Made by a program: the position numbers and the translations under genes. A stretch of DNA of 64,000 nt from Glandiceps talaboti (taxonomy: Eukaryota; Hemichordata; Enteropneusta; Spengelidae), in NCBI RefSeq assembly GCF_964340395.1, contig NC_135563.1, positions 14,689,151 to 14,753,150 of the forward strand, given 5' to 3'. This document shows positions 11,901 to 24,600 of the stretch, piece by piece. Within the stretch, counting starts at the first letter, position 1. Each line of letters begins with the position of its first letter. Under the pieces are notes generated by a model, which was not told where the DNA came from, ran no database searches, and saw only the letters and a program-made list of their open reading frames with translations.

Positions 11901-14900
11901 TTTGCTTTGTTTAAAGCGATAAAAGTATATAGCTAGTTTTAAAATGTTGATTGGCGACCTTGAAAACTTATTGATTCTACTTATATGGAAATCAATTCCG
12001 TGTCCCAAATGTATTGAATTAACATACGTTTGATTGTTACAGCAGTTGGTGATTAGCATTAGGGAGAGAGAGATCCAGGGAAGATCTATAGTTTGATCAC
12101 GGACCACAAATATATGCAGTGTAGGAAGAGTGATTTGGATTTACTTGGTTTAAAATTGAATGAAAAAATGTGTTCCAGATTTGAAGCAATCTAAATTCAA
12201 CATATTGAGAAGAAAATTACTGTTATTGGATATTACTGTTAATTAAAATAGTTTCAACCTCTGCTGAGCAGTGCAGTGAACGTGACCCAAGCTATAGTCC
12301 TAAAAATAGCCCATCGCGTGTTTCCATGTTTGCAATATAAATGAAGATTCTGTGAATGACATCTCAATGTCAACCTTTTCTGTCATCTCTACTCAAAGTG
12401 AAATACAGATTCAGAGATATTCAGTCTCTTTAATGTACAGCATTCCGTAAAAATAAACAAATTCTACTACTCGTAGTAAGAAATATACACCTTAGTAATT
12501 TGATATTCGCCCAATCAAGGCATCAAGGGTCAAACCCTTCATGCTATGCGTCAACTTGAAATGAAGGTCAAAGTGTTGAACGTCAATTCACATAAACAAA
12601 TTACATTTGATGAATTCTTTAACTTCTCTAGGATACGGAATGAGTTGATGATATATCCAACTTTATTTCTCACAGCCCTGGTTTTAAGCAATACGAACAA
12701 CAAATGAACGTTACGTTTGCTTGGCTGTACAGACAACATAAAGGACAGTCTATATGTTATTCTGTATGTCATCATTTAAGATTAACTGCTCCAGCTGTTA
12801 GTTATAAAATCACACTAAAGTGGTATTTGTTATACGTATAGTTGCAAGAAAACTGATTAGGCGTTTTATCCAACATTGCTGAATTGAAGCAGTAATTCGA
12901 AATACATGTACAAGAAATGTGTCTCCCTTCGTCCGTCCGTCTGTCTGTGACACGCCCACCCATTTCGCTCTCCTCCCTCCCGCTTTGATTTTAACATGTT
13001 TTGGTGAAATAAAATCAATATTTCATACGTTAGCTATGTAGAAAGCGCTGAAATGAACACACATATGTTAGAATACGTCAAAAAGAATTACTGTAACACA
13101 TGTGTCAGCCAAACAATAACCCGATTAATAGCACATGGAAAAATGTTATTTCATATAAAACGTATTTTAAAAAAATCACAAACAAAACAGTGTCACATGT
13201 GTTCTCTTTGTACCGGCATTCATCTATCGCACCTAGCAACTTAATCTGTGATATAAAAAGTTAATATTGCTGAGGTGTTACAATAACACATTGAATGTTC
13301 CACCCTTCAATTGAATGACAAAAGACACACAATATATACGATGACTTTTTCACTACATATGAGCTTTAACCTCTATATGTGGCATATCATTGTGCTTGTA
13401 AATCATCAGATTCAGATTTTTCAAGCCGGTGCATTTTCCATTGTGTGATGAAGATAGTTTTAAACCAAAACACTATCATGTTTATATTGTACAAAGCAAA
13501 TACACAACTTGCGAAACACAAATTGACGTTAATATATTATTTTTTTTACTAAACTAGAAGAACTCGATCGTGTACTAGGAGAGATGATATATCCACCATT
13601 TGCATTTAATAAGCATTTACATATTCACAAAATTAATATAAATGACACAGCTTTACATAGCAAAAGGTAGTGTTCACTCGCGAAGCCAAACAACAGGTAG
13701 CGTCACAATATGGTATCGTGAACGTTTATGCAAATATCTGCGTTGATCTCAGCAAAAGCGAACCCGCCAAACAAATCCTTGCAGCAGGTCTGTTGTGCAT
13801 TATGTTATGTTTTGATATTTGCTACAGTGTACATGCGACGTGGCTATCTACGCCACTAATTGGAAGTCTTACTATCACTATGCAAATGCAGATCTGTAAA
13901 GCACATGTAGTTGTCCTTGAAGCCCATCTTTCAATTTGGAAGCATATCATGTCTGTCCTTCCCCTTCTCCAACAATTAATATCTGAAATCAACTCAAGCA
14001 AGGCGAATGACGTCACGACAAGAACATAGATTTCCAATCTATTTTAACAAGCATCTCTCCTATATTGACAGATAGAACTGGAAAGAGCAGCAGACGAAGG
14101 TTTTGACATTAAAGCTGCACACTCTGTAACTGGAGTATTAGTTTTTCGATCAGATAACGAACAATATATTCACCAAAATTGTCGAACTACCAATAATTGG
14201 ACATTACAGGTGTCAATTAGAGTCCTGTTTTATCTATAAGTAGTTCGGTAATAAGGTGAAATCGTGGGCTCTGATTTTTGCGTGCGGACTCAATCACCAA
14301 TTTCAGTACACAAATATGTTTTACCCATCTGAGATTCAATACTGTTTAAGGTGTACAATATTTCGAGTATTAGTCATTATATTTAACAAAACAGTATCAA
14401 AAATTCAAGATAACCTTTAAAGCATTATACCTATAAACGAACTATGTATGTCGTCAGGATGTTTACTACTCTATCCTATCATCACAATATCAGAATAACC
14501 TCGGAGCAAAACATCTGTTTTCAAATTTTAAGGTAAACTTTATCAGTGTACAATTGCGTTGCTGTTAACATGCCTCGACTTGGCTACTATACTAATGAGA
14601 GAGATGATATTTAATGGGACAAGCCATGGCAGAACATCACAATATGCGATGTGCGTAAACAGGAGTTTTTACTTTAATAATCTTGTCTTGGTATTTAAAA
14701 TAAGAATTGACTATTGAAAGGGGCAAAAAAAATCTCTATAAAAATCGTGATCGTTACAAAAATGAGCTTCTAGCTCTCTCAACAGTCGGGGAATTGCAAG
14801 CGACAATGTACTTGATCAATTGGGATACTCTCAATCAATATATACGCCTTTTTTACTTGCTGTGACTCATGTATAAGTGATCAACTAATCGAGACATTGA

Positions 14901-14966
14901 TAGTTTGTAAAGTCTAAGAACACTTATCGTAATTGGATGTCAGTCTATGCTCAGGTTGATGACATT
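8911..14966. other. Non-coding; no supported gene
   Basis: The longest open frame is 119 codons on the plus strand (13670-14029), with a hydrophobic middle and no known motif. It overlaps a 71-codon frame on the other strand. At this AT content several frames of this length are expected by chance in 64 kb, so I do not call it. No repeat was noticed. Confidence 0.5.
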
Positions 14967-15178
14967 TTAAATCTTTAGCAACTGACAACAATAACTGTTA
15001 ATACTTATCAACCGCTTTTCGTGATGTTTTTCTGTGGCTCTTCTGTCATCGCAAAATGTAGAGAAGGGTAAAAGTTCGAGAGTTGTGTGACTTCCCCCTC
15101 GTTTGCTTAACAACACTGGAGCCATGAAGTCTCGTCGAATCTCAATAGGCACGAGAGGCCAGTCATATCCATTCAGTG
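14967..15178 (-). other. Possible exon (unrecognised), minus strand
   Basis: Read on the minus strand, a plausible 3' splice site (CTAAC branch-like motif, then TTGTATTGACAG ending at 15179) leads into an open segment of about 70 codons that ends in TAA. The segment encodes a soluble, mixed-charge stretch (contains GYDWPLVPIEIRRDFMAP) with less AT-biased codons than the flanks. No family is recognised, no clear 5' splice site is seen and no partner exon was found. Chance is a real alternative. Confidence 0.15.
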
Positions 15179-15329
15179 CTGTCAATACAACGTTAGTTAT
15201 ACACACTTTCACTATCGTCAACTGAACAAAGTATTGCATGTGTTGACAGATGTACCAGCATTACATACACACCCTGTCTGGCTACATGACTTTGCAATTG
15301 CATCGCGACTTCTGAGTGAAAGTACTATC

Positions 15330-15443
15330 ACCTTACTTGCCAACGTGTAAATTACGAAAAACACCAGTTTTGGCCTAGAAAACTAAATGACAGCAACACC
15401 TTTCTTGCCAAGGTGTAAATTACGAAAAACACCAGATTTGGCC
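15330..15443. repeat. Two-unit tandem repeat, 68 bp period
   Basis: CTTGCCAASGTGTAAATTACG followed by AAAAACACCAG and TTTGGCC occurs at about 15336-15375 and again at about 15404-15443. The similarity is high over the ~45-bp core, with a different linker of about 23 bp between. Confidence 0.85.
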
Positions 15444-18400
15444 TTACAACATACCTAAACCATGATAATCTAATAGAACAAACTACTCAAGCTCGTTTTC
15501 TGAGTCTTCCAATGTAATTAACGTCCATGATTAGATAAAGACTATCAATTAACAACCTTAGAGGAAGAAAGAAACATTTCTTCGACTTAGTCTTACAACA
15601 CACTATCTCCTTCTGACATGTCTATACCACATAATCAACAAAATAAACCCATTATTGAAAGAGCATATTCAACCCTGACGTCGTTAGACCAATTTACCAT
15701 AAACTCGTTGCACAAGCATTTTTTCAGTTTAGATTGCTACTGCCAATAACTGTGTTAAAAGATCCAGATTAGGGCTAAAATCTAGGTGTAAATGTAATGG
15801 TTTGGAATTGGCAGAGATTTAGAAAAAGTTATCCCAGAACAAAAGAATGATCGCACGTAATCCTTATTAAGATAACACTAATACAGTGATCCGAGATTGA
15901 AACATAGTAATAAGTTTGTATCAATGAACCTGGCTTGTTGAAATTACATTGTTCGTATAACAACTCGGTCACAACAATTATTTTGAATTTTCACTTTAAT
16001 CTGAACAAGAATTATTTTTATATCTTGTCGTTGTATCACTCTTACCGCTGCATTTTTTTTATATGTTTCACACGCAGCAAGGATCGAATAATGCTATGAT
16101 AGAATGTGCCCTCGTTTAAGTTTGATAGCGTCTTGCGGCAGATATTCAATATTCAATAAAACTGCTATAAAGTGCACTCTTAAGCCTTTTGATGACATCA
16201 TAAATGTAAAATATGTCGGTTACATGTTCTTTGTTAACGCAGTAATATAGCCGGGAGCCGCATGAACATAGAAAGGAAACCGTTTATGGCGTGAAATAAG
16301 AGGGTTTTGATCTGTACAAAGAGTAGAAAGTGACATGATAATTCATGTTATGATCTCAGTACTCCTTGAAACAATTCTACGGATATTGTCTCCACGTATT
16401 TCGAATCTTTAACAGTACTTTTAATGCAAGCCGCAATGCTCGTTACAAAGAATACAAATCAATAGGTTGGATGATGTCAATATTGTATTTTTAGCCAATT
16501 TTCCCCGCAAGGGTCTTCTAAAAGAGCAATTAGAGAAGGCAGTCTACCACTAGTAGGGAACAATAAGTGTAGCCTCATGCTGAGAAAGATCGGCCGATGA
16601 GAAATGACTAATATTGAAATGTTTGGTCTTGGGCGGAATTGAGTTATATTACGTGGTAGTTATTAGATATTTCAAATAAGCATAGCATTAACAGGATGTA
16701 CCACATCTACTGCTGTGTTATGTCTACCTGAAAAGTCTATTACCACAGTAAAGAAGTTCACATAACACGATCAAGTCAGCTGGAGCCTCGCTAATTTTAC
16801 AAAGTGCCCGTAGATATTGCACTACCAACAACAGTTTTATACTCAATTTATAACACTGTCAGCACAAAGCACACAAACAGAACCACCAAGTACAAGGTCA
16901 AAGGTCATGGCTGTAGAATAGGATTGTACACTCCTATGAGAAGTTTGAGATTTTGAATCTCAATTGTTTAGATTGCGAAGAATTACCTCACTGATATCCT
17001 GCCATTGATACAAGTTCAAAGGTCCACCTCTACATGTTGAAAGTCGTCGATATTAGGTTACCACTTTTCACTACGTCAGACTAATGGTTGGTTTTGAGTT
17101 TACAGTGATTACTTAATGCCCGTTGGCATGTTTATTCGGGAAAGGTTGCATTATTATATCGCAAGTCAAAACTTTCCTAATGACCACGGACAGAATGAAA
17201 AACTGCTTTGATTTGCGTGTGCTCATTAACTTTGATCGTTTGTCCGATAATGGGCTTATGGAACATACAGGAAAGCATTATGGACAGTAAACGAAGGGAA
17301 ATGTCACGATATTGATACCGAGATCAATGTGTTGTCGCTACACAAGGGGAGAAACAAACAACGATTCGCCGTATTCAATCTAGCAAGCACGAGTCACCTT
17401 CAGGAAAACCAAATATCGGAAACGTCTGTACGCGTTTTCATCAATCTTTGAACGGAAAGGTTGTCACTGTAGTACGCTAGGGGATATTCTGATCTTTCCA
17501 CAGATTCTGGAAATCAAAGTTTGTCTTTCTTCACTGTAGAAAGAAACAACGTTTAAACACCACTTCCCGATGACAAGGATTGAATATAAACAATATCCAC
17601 ATGAACTTTGGCTGTTCTCGTGTCTTACACATTGTATCTATTCAAGAAAAGTTGATCGAAGACCTACGCGTGAATCTTCTTTATCAGTATTAATTTCCCA
17701 CCTATTTCCTTAAGGAAACTTGACCAAACGACACAATGCCTTCGATCTAATGATTACAAAGCATCTTTTTAAAATGTTGCATACTCAAAAAAGTGCAGAA
17801 ACTGGTTTGACGTCATCAAGCAACAAGCAAATGCATAGAGTATTACAATATATATAAAAGACATTTTTCTTGCGGAAGTCAATTACATCGTTTCATCCAT
17901 GAAACATGATGAATGACAAAGGAAATTATCATGATATTTATCGGCAGACAACTTTGCAATTACTATATTTAAAAAAAAGTTATGATATGACGGTTTAATA
18001 TACAGAGACATTAATTGACTTATATACTATTACGTGTCTACGTACTGACCATTTATTAATCTTATCTCAAATATGTCGCGTACATTTTATTTAAAGACGA
18101 TCATTTTTCATACGACGTCAACGAGGATTTGAAGATAAAAGCACAACTAGTCGTAACTCTACAGTTCATCCACAATTAATCAAACAATGGAAGATAATAG
18201 ATAGAAAAAAGGACAAATTTTCCTTTCAAAAAGCATTGATTAATCATATCTAATGAAAATTACATTGTCAAATCTCTGGAAGTGCGTAAAGTTTAAATAT
18301 AACATTGTTCGATTAATCTTATGTTATCATGATAAGATCTCGTTGGATGACACAATGGAAATGGAAGTATATGTCTTACGAAAGGTTAACGGTTCCATGA

Positions 18401-18542
18401 ATCTTCTGCTAATGGTGATCCAAACAACGTTAATTTTATAGGTGACAGGAGTTACCAGACGAATTCTGTATAATAATTTTTTGTGGCTAGGAAGCTCCTA
18501 TTGATCATTATAACCGGTGATGAATTAATTACATAACACACG

Positions 18543-18544
<2 letters not shown>
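15444..18544. other. Non-coding; no gene or repeat seen
   Basis: Only short frames are open. No tandem structure, mobile-element protein or RNA gene was noticed. Confidence 0.55.

Positions 18545-18601
<57 letters not shown>
18545..18601. repeat. (CA)n dinucleotide microsatellite
   Basis: An uninterrupted CA run of about 28 units. Confidence 0.98.
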
Positions 18602-18602
<1 letters not shown>

Positions 18603-18736
18603 TACATATTATGTTTATAGTATTTAAGGTAAACAATTGCCAATACCTGAGAAGATAATAATAAATATAAAAAACTTCCATATGCGTACCAAGAATTCAA
18701 TTAACTTATTCCATGAACACGTACAGCCAACAATCT

Positions 18737-18774
18737 GGGGTGGGGTGGGGGTTGGGGGGTTTTGGGTTGGTGGG
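18737..18774 (+). other. G-rich run with quadruplex potential
   Basis: Successive G runs of 4, 4, 5, 6, 3, 2 and 3 are separated by only 1-4 T residues within 38 bp. This far exceeds the usual G-quadruplex rule (four runs of three or more Gs with loops of 1-7). It is isolated in AT-rich DNA with no gene called nearby, so any regulatory role is conjecture. Confidence 0.85.
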
Positions 18775-21271
18775 TGTTGAGCATTCTAGAGAACGCAGTT
18801 TTAGATAAGATATTCCCTAAGCTTTTGTGTACTATTTACTACGCAACTTTGGCAGTCGCAAATATTATATAAAGGTTGAAGCGCACATCAATTAAGTACA
18901 TGGCCGGTTCATTTCCGTTGTCATTACTGCCTATAAGAGATGGGCTAACTGAAATTATAGACTCATTATCAATAGAAAATCGATACTCTCAAGTTACTCA
19001 ATGGGTCACTGTCAGATGCAAATTGATTATATCATTGACTGAGGTGGATAAGTAACTGCTAGACTAATCAATTGACCTAATTATAGTCTCTGCGTTGTAT
19101 TAAAGTACTGAGGATATTTTTGTGAGAACCTTTTAGTGATGACACAAATGTAGTACATGTAAGTCTATTATTCCAAATACAGCGTGAACCCATAAAGCAA
19201 GTTTATTGTGACATAGTTGGCAGAATACATATACCAATAACAAACTGTGTATAAATAACTTTGTTGAAGCACATTTTGCGTTTTATGACAATGTTATGGC
19301 GCGTCATTTTATGCTTAAAAAATTGTATCTAACATGAGGGATATGGTATATTATTCACTGCATTTTCAATTACGTGGGATTGTTGACCAAATTCTTAATA
19401 CATTGTAGATCTGAATTTTGAATAATTCCATTTTACATAATATTTGGATGTAAATGGCATTTATTTGCATCTTAAATTATGATTTTCACGCGAGATAGAT
19501 TCAAGGTATATCCAGAGAATGCGCTGTTTGCTTTCCATCACACTTCATTACACTGGCAATTTCATGTATTGATATTGTGTAGGCACAACGACCAAACGTC
19601 TTGCTATTTCTGTCGTTATAGGACGCATCCAGCTTATATCTGGTTCTTTGAGTGTTGCATACCACCTTGTGCATGTAGTATACATGCGCTGCAAACCCTC
19701 AAATATTAAAGAACAACTACTTCTTGATTCACAGAGAATGAAAGTCTGGGTTTGTTACTGATTTCCAATGTTTCCAATCCTTAAACGTTATTAAGGAAGG
19801 TACACTTTATGGGTTGTATGGCTTTGATGACCTGTGAGAATGAGTTGAAACATAAATCTGCTCAATAGTGAAGGGCACAGAGATTTAATTCACTAAGTAG
19901 GTGTTTAGCAAGTGGTATAAAACGATGATCGGATTATCTTACATGCATCCTGCTTGAAATGTATTCTTATCAAATAAAATGGAGATACATATCCAGGTAA
20001 ACGTTGAATAATTCAACTGAGTAGGAAATAAAATTTGGCAAATTTCATGCAGTACACAAATAAATTCAGTCGGTTCTAGGTCAACATATGATATGACATA
20101 TGCTTATTTGTGCCATTGACACCGTTGCATTTATATATTATCATTGATACAGTTTATTGTTGAGACTGTGAATCCCATTGAAATGTGAGTAAGCGTGGTT
20201 GTATTGCACATCTTGTATGTGAATTCAATAGAGTGTGACTTCATATACGCCTCGAAAAGAATATAATATATCTAAGCCGTAGGGCAAGATTTTGTTTTAT
20301 GGCTTACATTTTACATTAAATATCATTCGTACTAGAACTCTGGAAGACGGTCTTTTTTCATGTAGCAAATAATCCAGCACACACGACACAAAATGAAGTG
20401 ATTTCCGCTTTAGTGCACTATTATGAGAACATTTAGCGGCATGTCTCCGTCGTTTCATTTAATAGTCGTGGATGTAGAACAAGGAAATTGTTGGATGTTA
20501 TGAGGTGTTATCATGGTTTTTCACGGGGAGGATCCAGATGTCTCACATTTACATTATTTTGTTTACTGCCTTAACCCCGTTTGGAACGTGTATTACCTAA
20601 TTACACCGATCCGGAGTTTCAGCAAAATGAAACCTGTACGTGATGCATTGTACAGAATGATCATTGGCTCAAATGTGCAATAAGACATTCTTAATAGTAC
20701 CCCTACCATTAACCTGTAGCAAAAATAACAGTGACAATATGTATAATTACTTATTATTTCGTTTTTATGACTAAAATTTATATAGATAACTTGGTATAAA
20801 TTGAATAAATTAAAATCTAAGGAGTTGAGATAGAAATGTATCAGTGTAAAAAACATGCTGTTTGTGATGTTCAATATTGTTAATCTATAAACATATAATA
20901 TCGCGAAATGGTACTACCAAACCAGAGAGACTATAGAGTTTCAATTAGGCGACACGGTGTTTTTCACATTTCACACAATATGTTTTTGTTATGAATTACA
21001 CAAACAAAATACAGACACTGTTTTATTTCACTGTGAAAACAAATAATTTAAACGCTTTTGTGTTTGAACCTTTCTTGTGTCATCCGACAGGGATGTTCAC
21101 TTTTCTTCATTCATTTTATATGTCTGCGCGATACCAGTGTCTATTTCTTGTTTTATGTAATTCGTAACAAAAAAAGTTGCCTGAGACGTAAAAAACACCA
21201 CGCTGCATGCCAGAGTGAAACGCTACGGTCACTATGGTAGTAAGACAAAAACTCTATTTCTGTGCATGTTT
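18775..21271. other. Non-coding; no gene seen
   Basis: Frames of 60-93 codons are open but unremarkable. No repeat was noticed. Confidence 0.55.
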
Positions 21272-21273
21272 TA

Positions 21274-21638
21274 CACCTGCCGACATCAGACCGTAGACGA
21301 ACGGAACCCGTTACAAACAGGCAAAGTAAACAACTGAATTGGATTAATAACACTTGGCACAGCATGTTGGAAGTACAGAGACTTGTATGATACACATACC
21401 ATCATATTATAAAAACAGTTCTATGGTCACTTTACAAAACAGTTCATTTTCACAAACAAATTTCCATTCCCCCTGGCATTTCATGTAGGTCATAAAACTG
21501 TTCTTATCAAACCATGGTGCTTAATACAAGTCTCTGTTGTTCCAACATGCTGAGCCAAGTGTTATTAATCCAATTCAGTTACTTACTCTCCATGTTGGTA
21601 ACAGGTTCCATTCGTCCAAGGTCTGATGTCGACAGTTG
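21274..21638. mobile_element. Palindromic non-autonomous DNA element (MITE-like), copy 1
   Basis: This 365-bp element has long terminal inverted repeats. The left arm starts CACCTGCCGACATCAGACC and the right arm, reverse-complemented, starts CAACTGTCGACATCAGACC. Pairing continues inward for about 170 bp, through a shared ATTGGATTAATAACACTTGG block, leaving a central loop of about 30-60 bp. TA dinucleotides flank both ends (21272-21273 and 21639-21640), as expected for a Tc1/mariner-type target duplication. The element encodes no protein. Short frames on the minus strand (21153-21395) are shadows of the arms. A second copy of the same length is at 38173-38537. The Tc1/mariner assignment is inferred from the TA flanks only. 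Confidence 0.8.
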
Positions 21639-21640
21639 TA

Positions 21641-24600
21641 AAATCATCCGCGGTGGTGGAGGAGTAGGAAGAAGAACGAGGGAGGAATAGGAGGGGGCGA
21701 TGGCGGAATGAGCTTAAAATACCACAATCTGTCAATTTTCGAATTCTCAAAGTCACCAACATTGATATTGGTTATTAATTTATTAACACCCTCCCACCGT
21801 AGAAACACTAGCTCCTTATTTCAGAATTTGGAAACCCCGATACACTTTCACGATGACCTTTCCAACAACTGTATCTGGACTAATTAGATCTGGAGTTTAG
21901 TGTGATTCATATTTGAATCATTTTCACAAGTAGCTTTGTAATATATAATCGAGATAGCTTGTTGAACGACACTGATCTAATGCATCTAAATAAACCTAAC
22001 ACTTCTTTACTGTATTCGATCTGCATTGCCTTCACAAAAATGATAACCCTTTAAAACACAAAACCTATCAATTTTGGACACTATTTGGCAAACATTTGAC
22101 TGTGTGGGGATTATAATCTGATTCCAGCTGACATTCTAGGGATTAAAAAGGATTTTAGGCAAGCCAGATCATTTTTCCATACCCTAAAGGTAGCACTAAG
22201 CCTAATAACTTCCCTAATGTGGCACCAGCTTTTATTTGCAAGGTCGGACATTGACTCAGGTATTACAATGTGGATATTTTAAATGGAAAATAGATTTAAT
22301 AAAGGTTGAGAGATATCGTATGAGAAACCAAAGACTTGTGCATTGATCAAATTTAGTACTTATTACCCGAGAGGTTGTTAAAAAAGATCCTTTAAGTGTC
22401 GACGTTTTGAAAACTATGTACGATTTCATAGCAGTGCCGTAACATGCAAAGGTCAAATTGCCAGCCTGCGTGGTATCGTCATCAACCGTACAGATGTTTG
22501 AAAGTTGTCTTTAAACCAACCCTTGTATAACGGTTATAATAAGGAAAAAGTATTGACATTTCACTTTATGGCGACTGTAGGAGACAGGAGTCTCATGACC
22601 TGGACAGCACATAGCTGACAGTAGATGCCAGAGATACTTAAAGTCAGAATGAATCTAGTATATATCTTGTTCTTTTGAAATAAAACATATTGATAAAGGC
22701 TCTAGTTAAATATCCGGTGTAATAGTTCAACATGCCTGTTTCCACCAGATCTGACACAAATGACACATTTTGACAATTTGTCGTCTGCTCAAAGTAATCC
22801 GAGATTTTGCGCCAAGAGAAATTTCGACTTCTTTGTGTGGAGCCGGATTTGAAATATTAATAAAACATGTCCCCGAGGCAGACAAGACAAGAGATACAAC
22901 ACAATGCGGCTGTACCGCTTCGTTCTTCTTTCCTTTATGTTATTTTTCTTAAAAGGGGGGGGGGGGGCGAGGGGCTGTTTGTGTTTGTTTTTTGCATTGC
23001 TTGGGTTCGATTGTTTGATTGCTTCTATATCAAACTTTACAATAAAATGTGTTTATTGAAAATCGACAAAAGTAAACAATCCAAACTCGTAGGTAATTAT
23101 TTTCATAATTATACAATTGTTTCGCTAGAAGTGAAAAGAAAGTTTAGTTGACCTGTTCTAAAAATGCATAATTATATATGACGTCATAGCTTATCAGGCG
23201 ACCGACATGCTGTAGTGTCTTTGGGGCGGACATTTTTAATTCGCTCGGTTTTAGGGGTCTATGCTCTGAAGTTTAACATGACATGGTGTTTTCTCAAATC
23301 CCTTCCAGCTCAATTGATCAAAGCGGCCATAGTGAACCCCAGTAAAGACGCCATTTTCTAATATACGCCCAAAGCATACATTTGATATATCACTATATAT
23401 TTATGTAAAGTATGCGTGGTTTGCCTACAAGCCTTTTGAACATTACGTATTTAAGAACATGGATTACTTTAGTACATTGTTTTCTCTCTACACGTTAATC
23501 TGCAATCTATGAAACGTGTATATTATTTCTCAGGGTATCTAAGCACACCACAAAAAATTGTGGGTGTCTTATTACATGCAGTTAATATACATGTAGCTCT
23601 GTCTATCAAACTAGGTCTACAAAAATTTAGGAAATACTCACAGGAAGTACTATGATAAACTGTCTTCAAATAAGGCTAACTGTGGTAGTATACATGATTA
23701 CAGTATGAAATATACAGTTACAGAATCAAATACAACTTTCTGTGTTATGTATTCGACTAATTTAAAATCAGTTTAAACTGTTTTATGGTTTCTGTTAATA
23801 CATTCAGACCTAGCCAATACCATAATACTTCAACGATTTCATTTAGAACAAGATTTTTTTTCCTTTTCGTCTTCATTTTAAGGATGGTAAAGTGACCAAA
23901 ATAAACAGAAATGGATAGTTCAAATATCATATAAAGGTCACTGTAATACATAACTAACTATTCATAAATGCTATATATACTAAGCACTAAATGGTTTACT
24001 CTCTTATTTGAGAAATAGTGCACGCATGTTGCGTGCATATATGTAACCACAGAAAAGGGGATGGTACGGTAGGTGGTACCCCATACGAGACAGTTTCGAT
24101 AAATTAAAGCTGTTCAGGGGTCATTTCACACCAAAATGACAAATACACTGATCCCATTGTTTTTTTCAAAATGATCCCATTTCTTCAAGTTATGTTTTCC
24201 AAAATGACCCCCATCAAAAACACCGGGCAAAAACAGCGCCCCAGCAAAAATGACCGGCCCTTACATACTTTATATGCAAGCCAAGGTAGACACTTGTTTT
24301 TCAATGGAGCGTTTTTCTACGCACGTAAGCACGTGTCATGATTGATAAATAGACTATAATTGATCAGTGTGGTTTAGCATTCAATACCCTCTTGAGATGG
24401 TTTGCTGTACTTGTTATCATCACGTTTCAGTTTTGAGATTTCAAGAGTGATTTTAACAATGTAACACATTTCCATTTCACAAGTTAGTACAGGGTCAAAT
24501 ATAGCAAACTGTCACACTCTCCTACAACATGATACATCGATACTTCTCGGTTTCCAGAATGCAGTATTATTTAACGTCGGATAAAATGACGGGTTGTTTA

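Noticed and set aside
13670-14029. 119-codon plus-strand open frame with a hydrophobic middle
   Set aside because: Chance-level length, overlaps a minus-strand frame, and no clean membrane-protein pattern or promoter context.
21153-21395. 80-codon minus-strand frame with similarity to a frame at 38099-38296
   Set aside because: The similarity comes from the shared arm of the palindromic 365-bp element. It is not a conserved protein.
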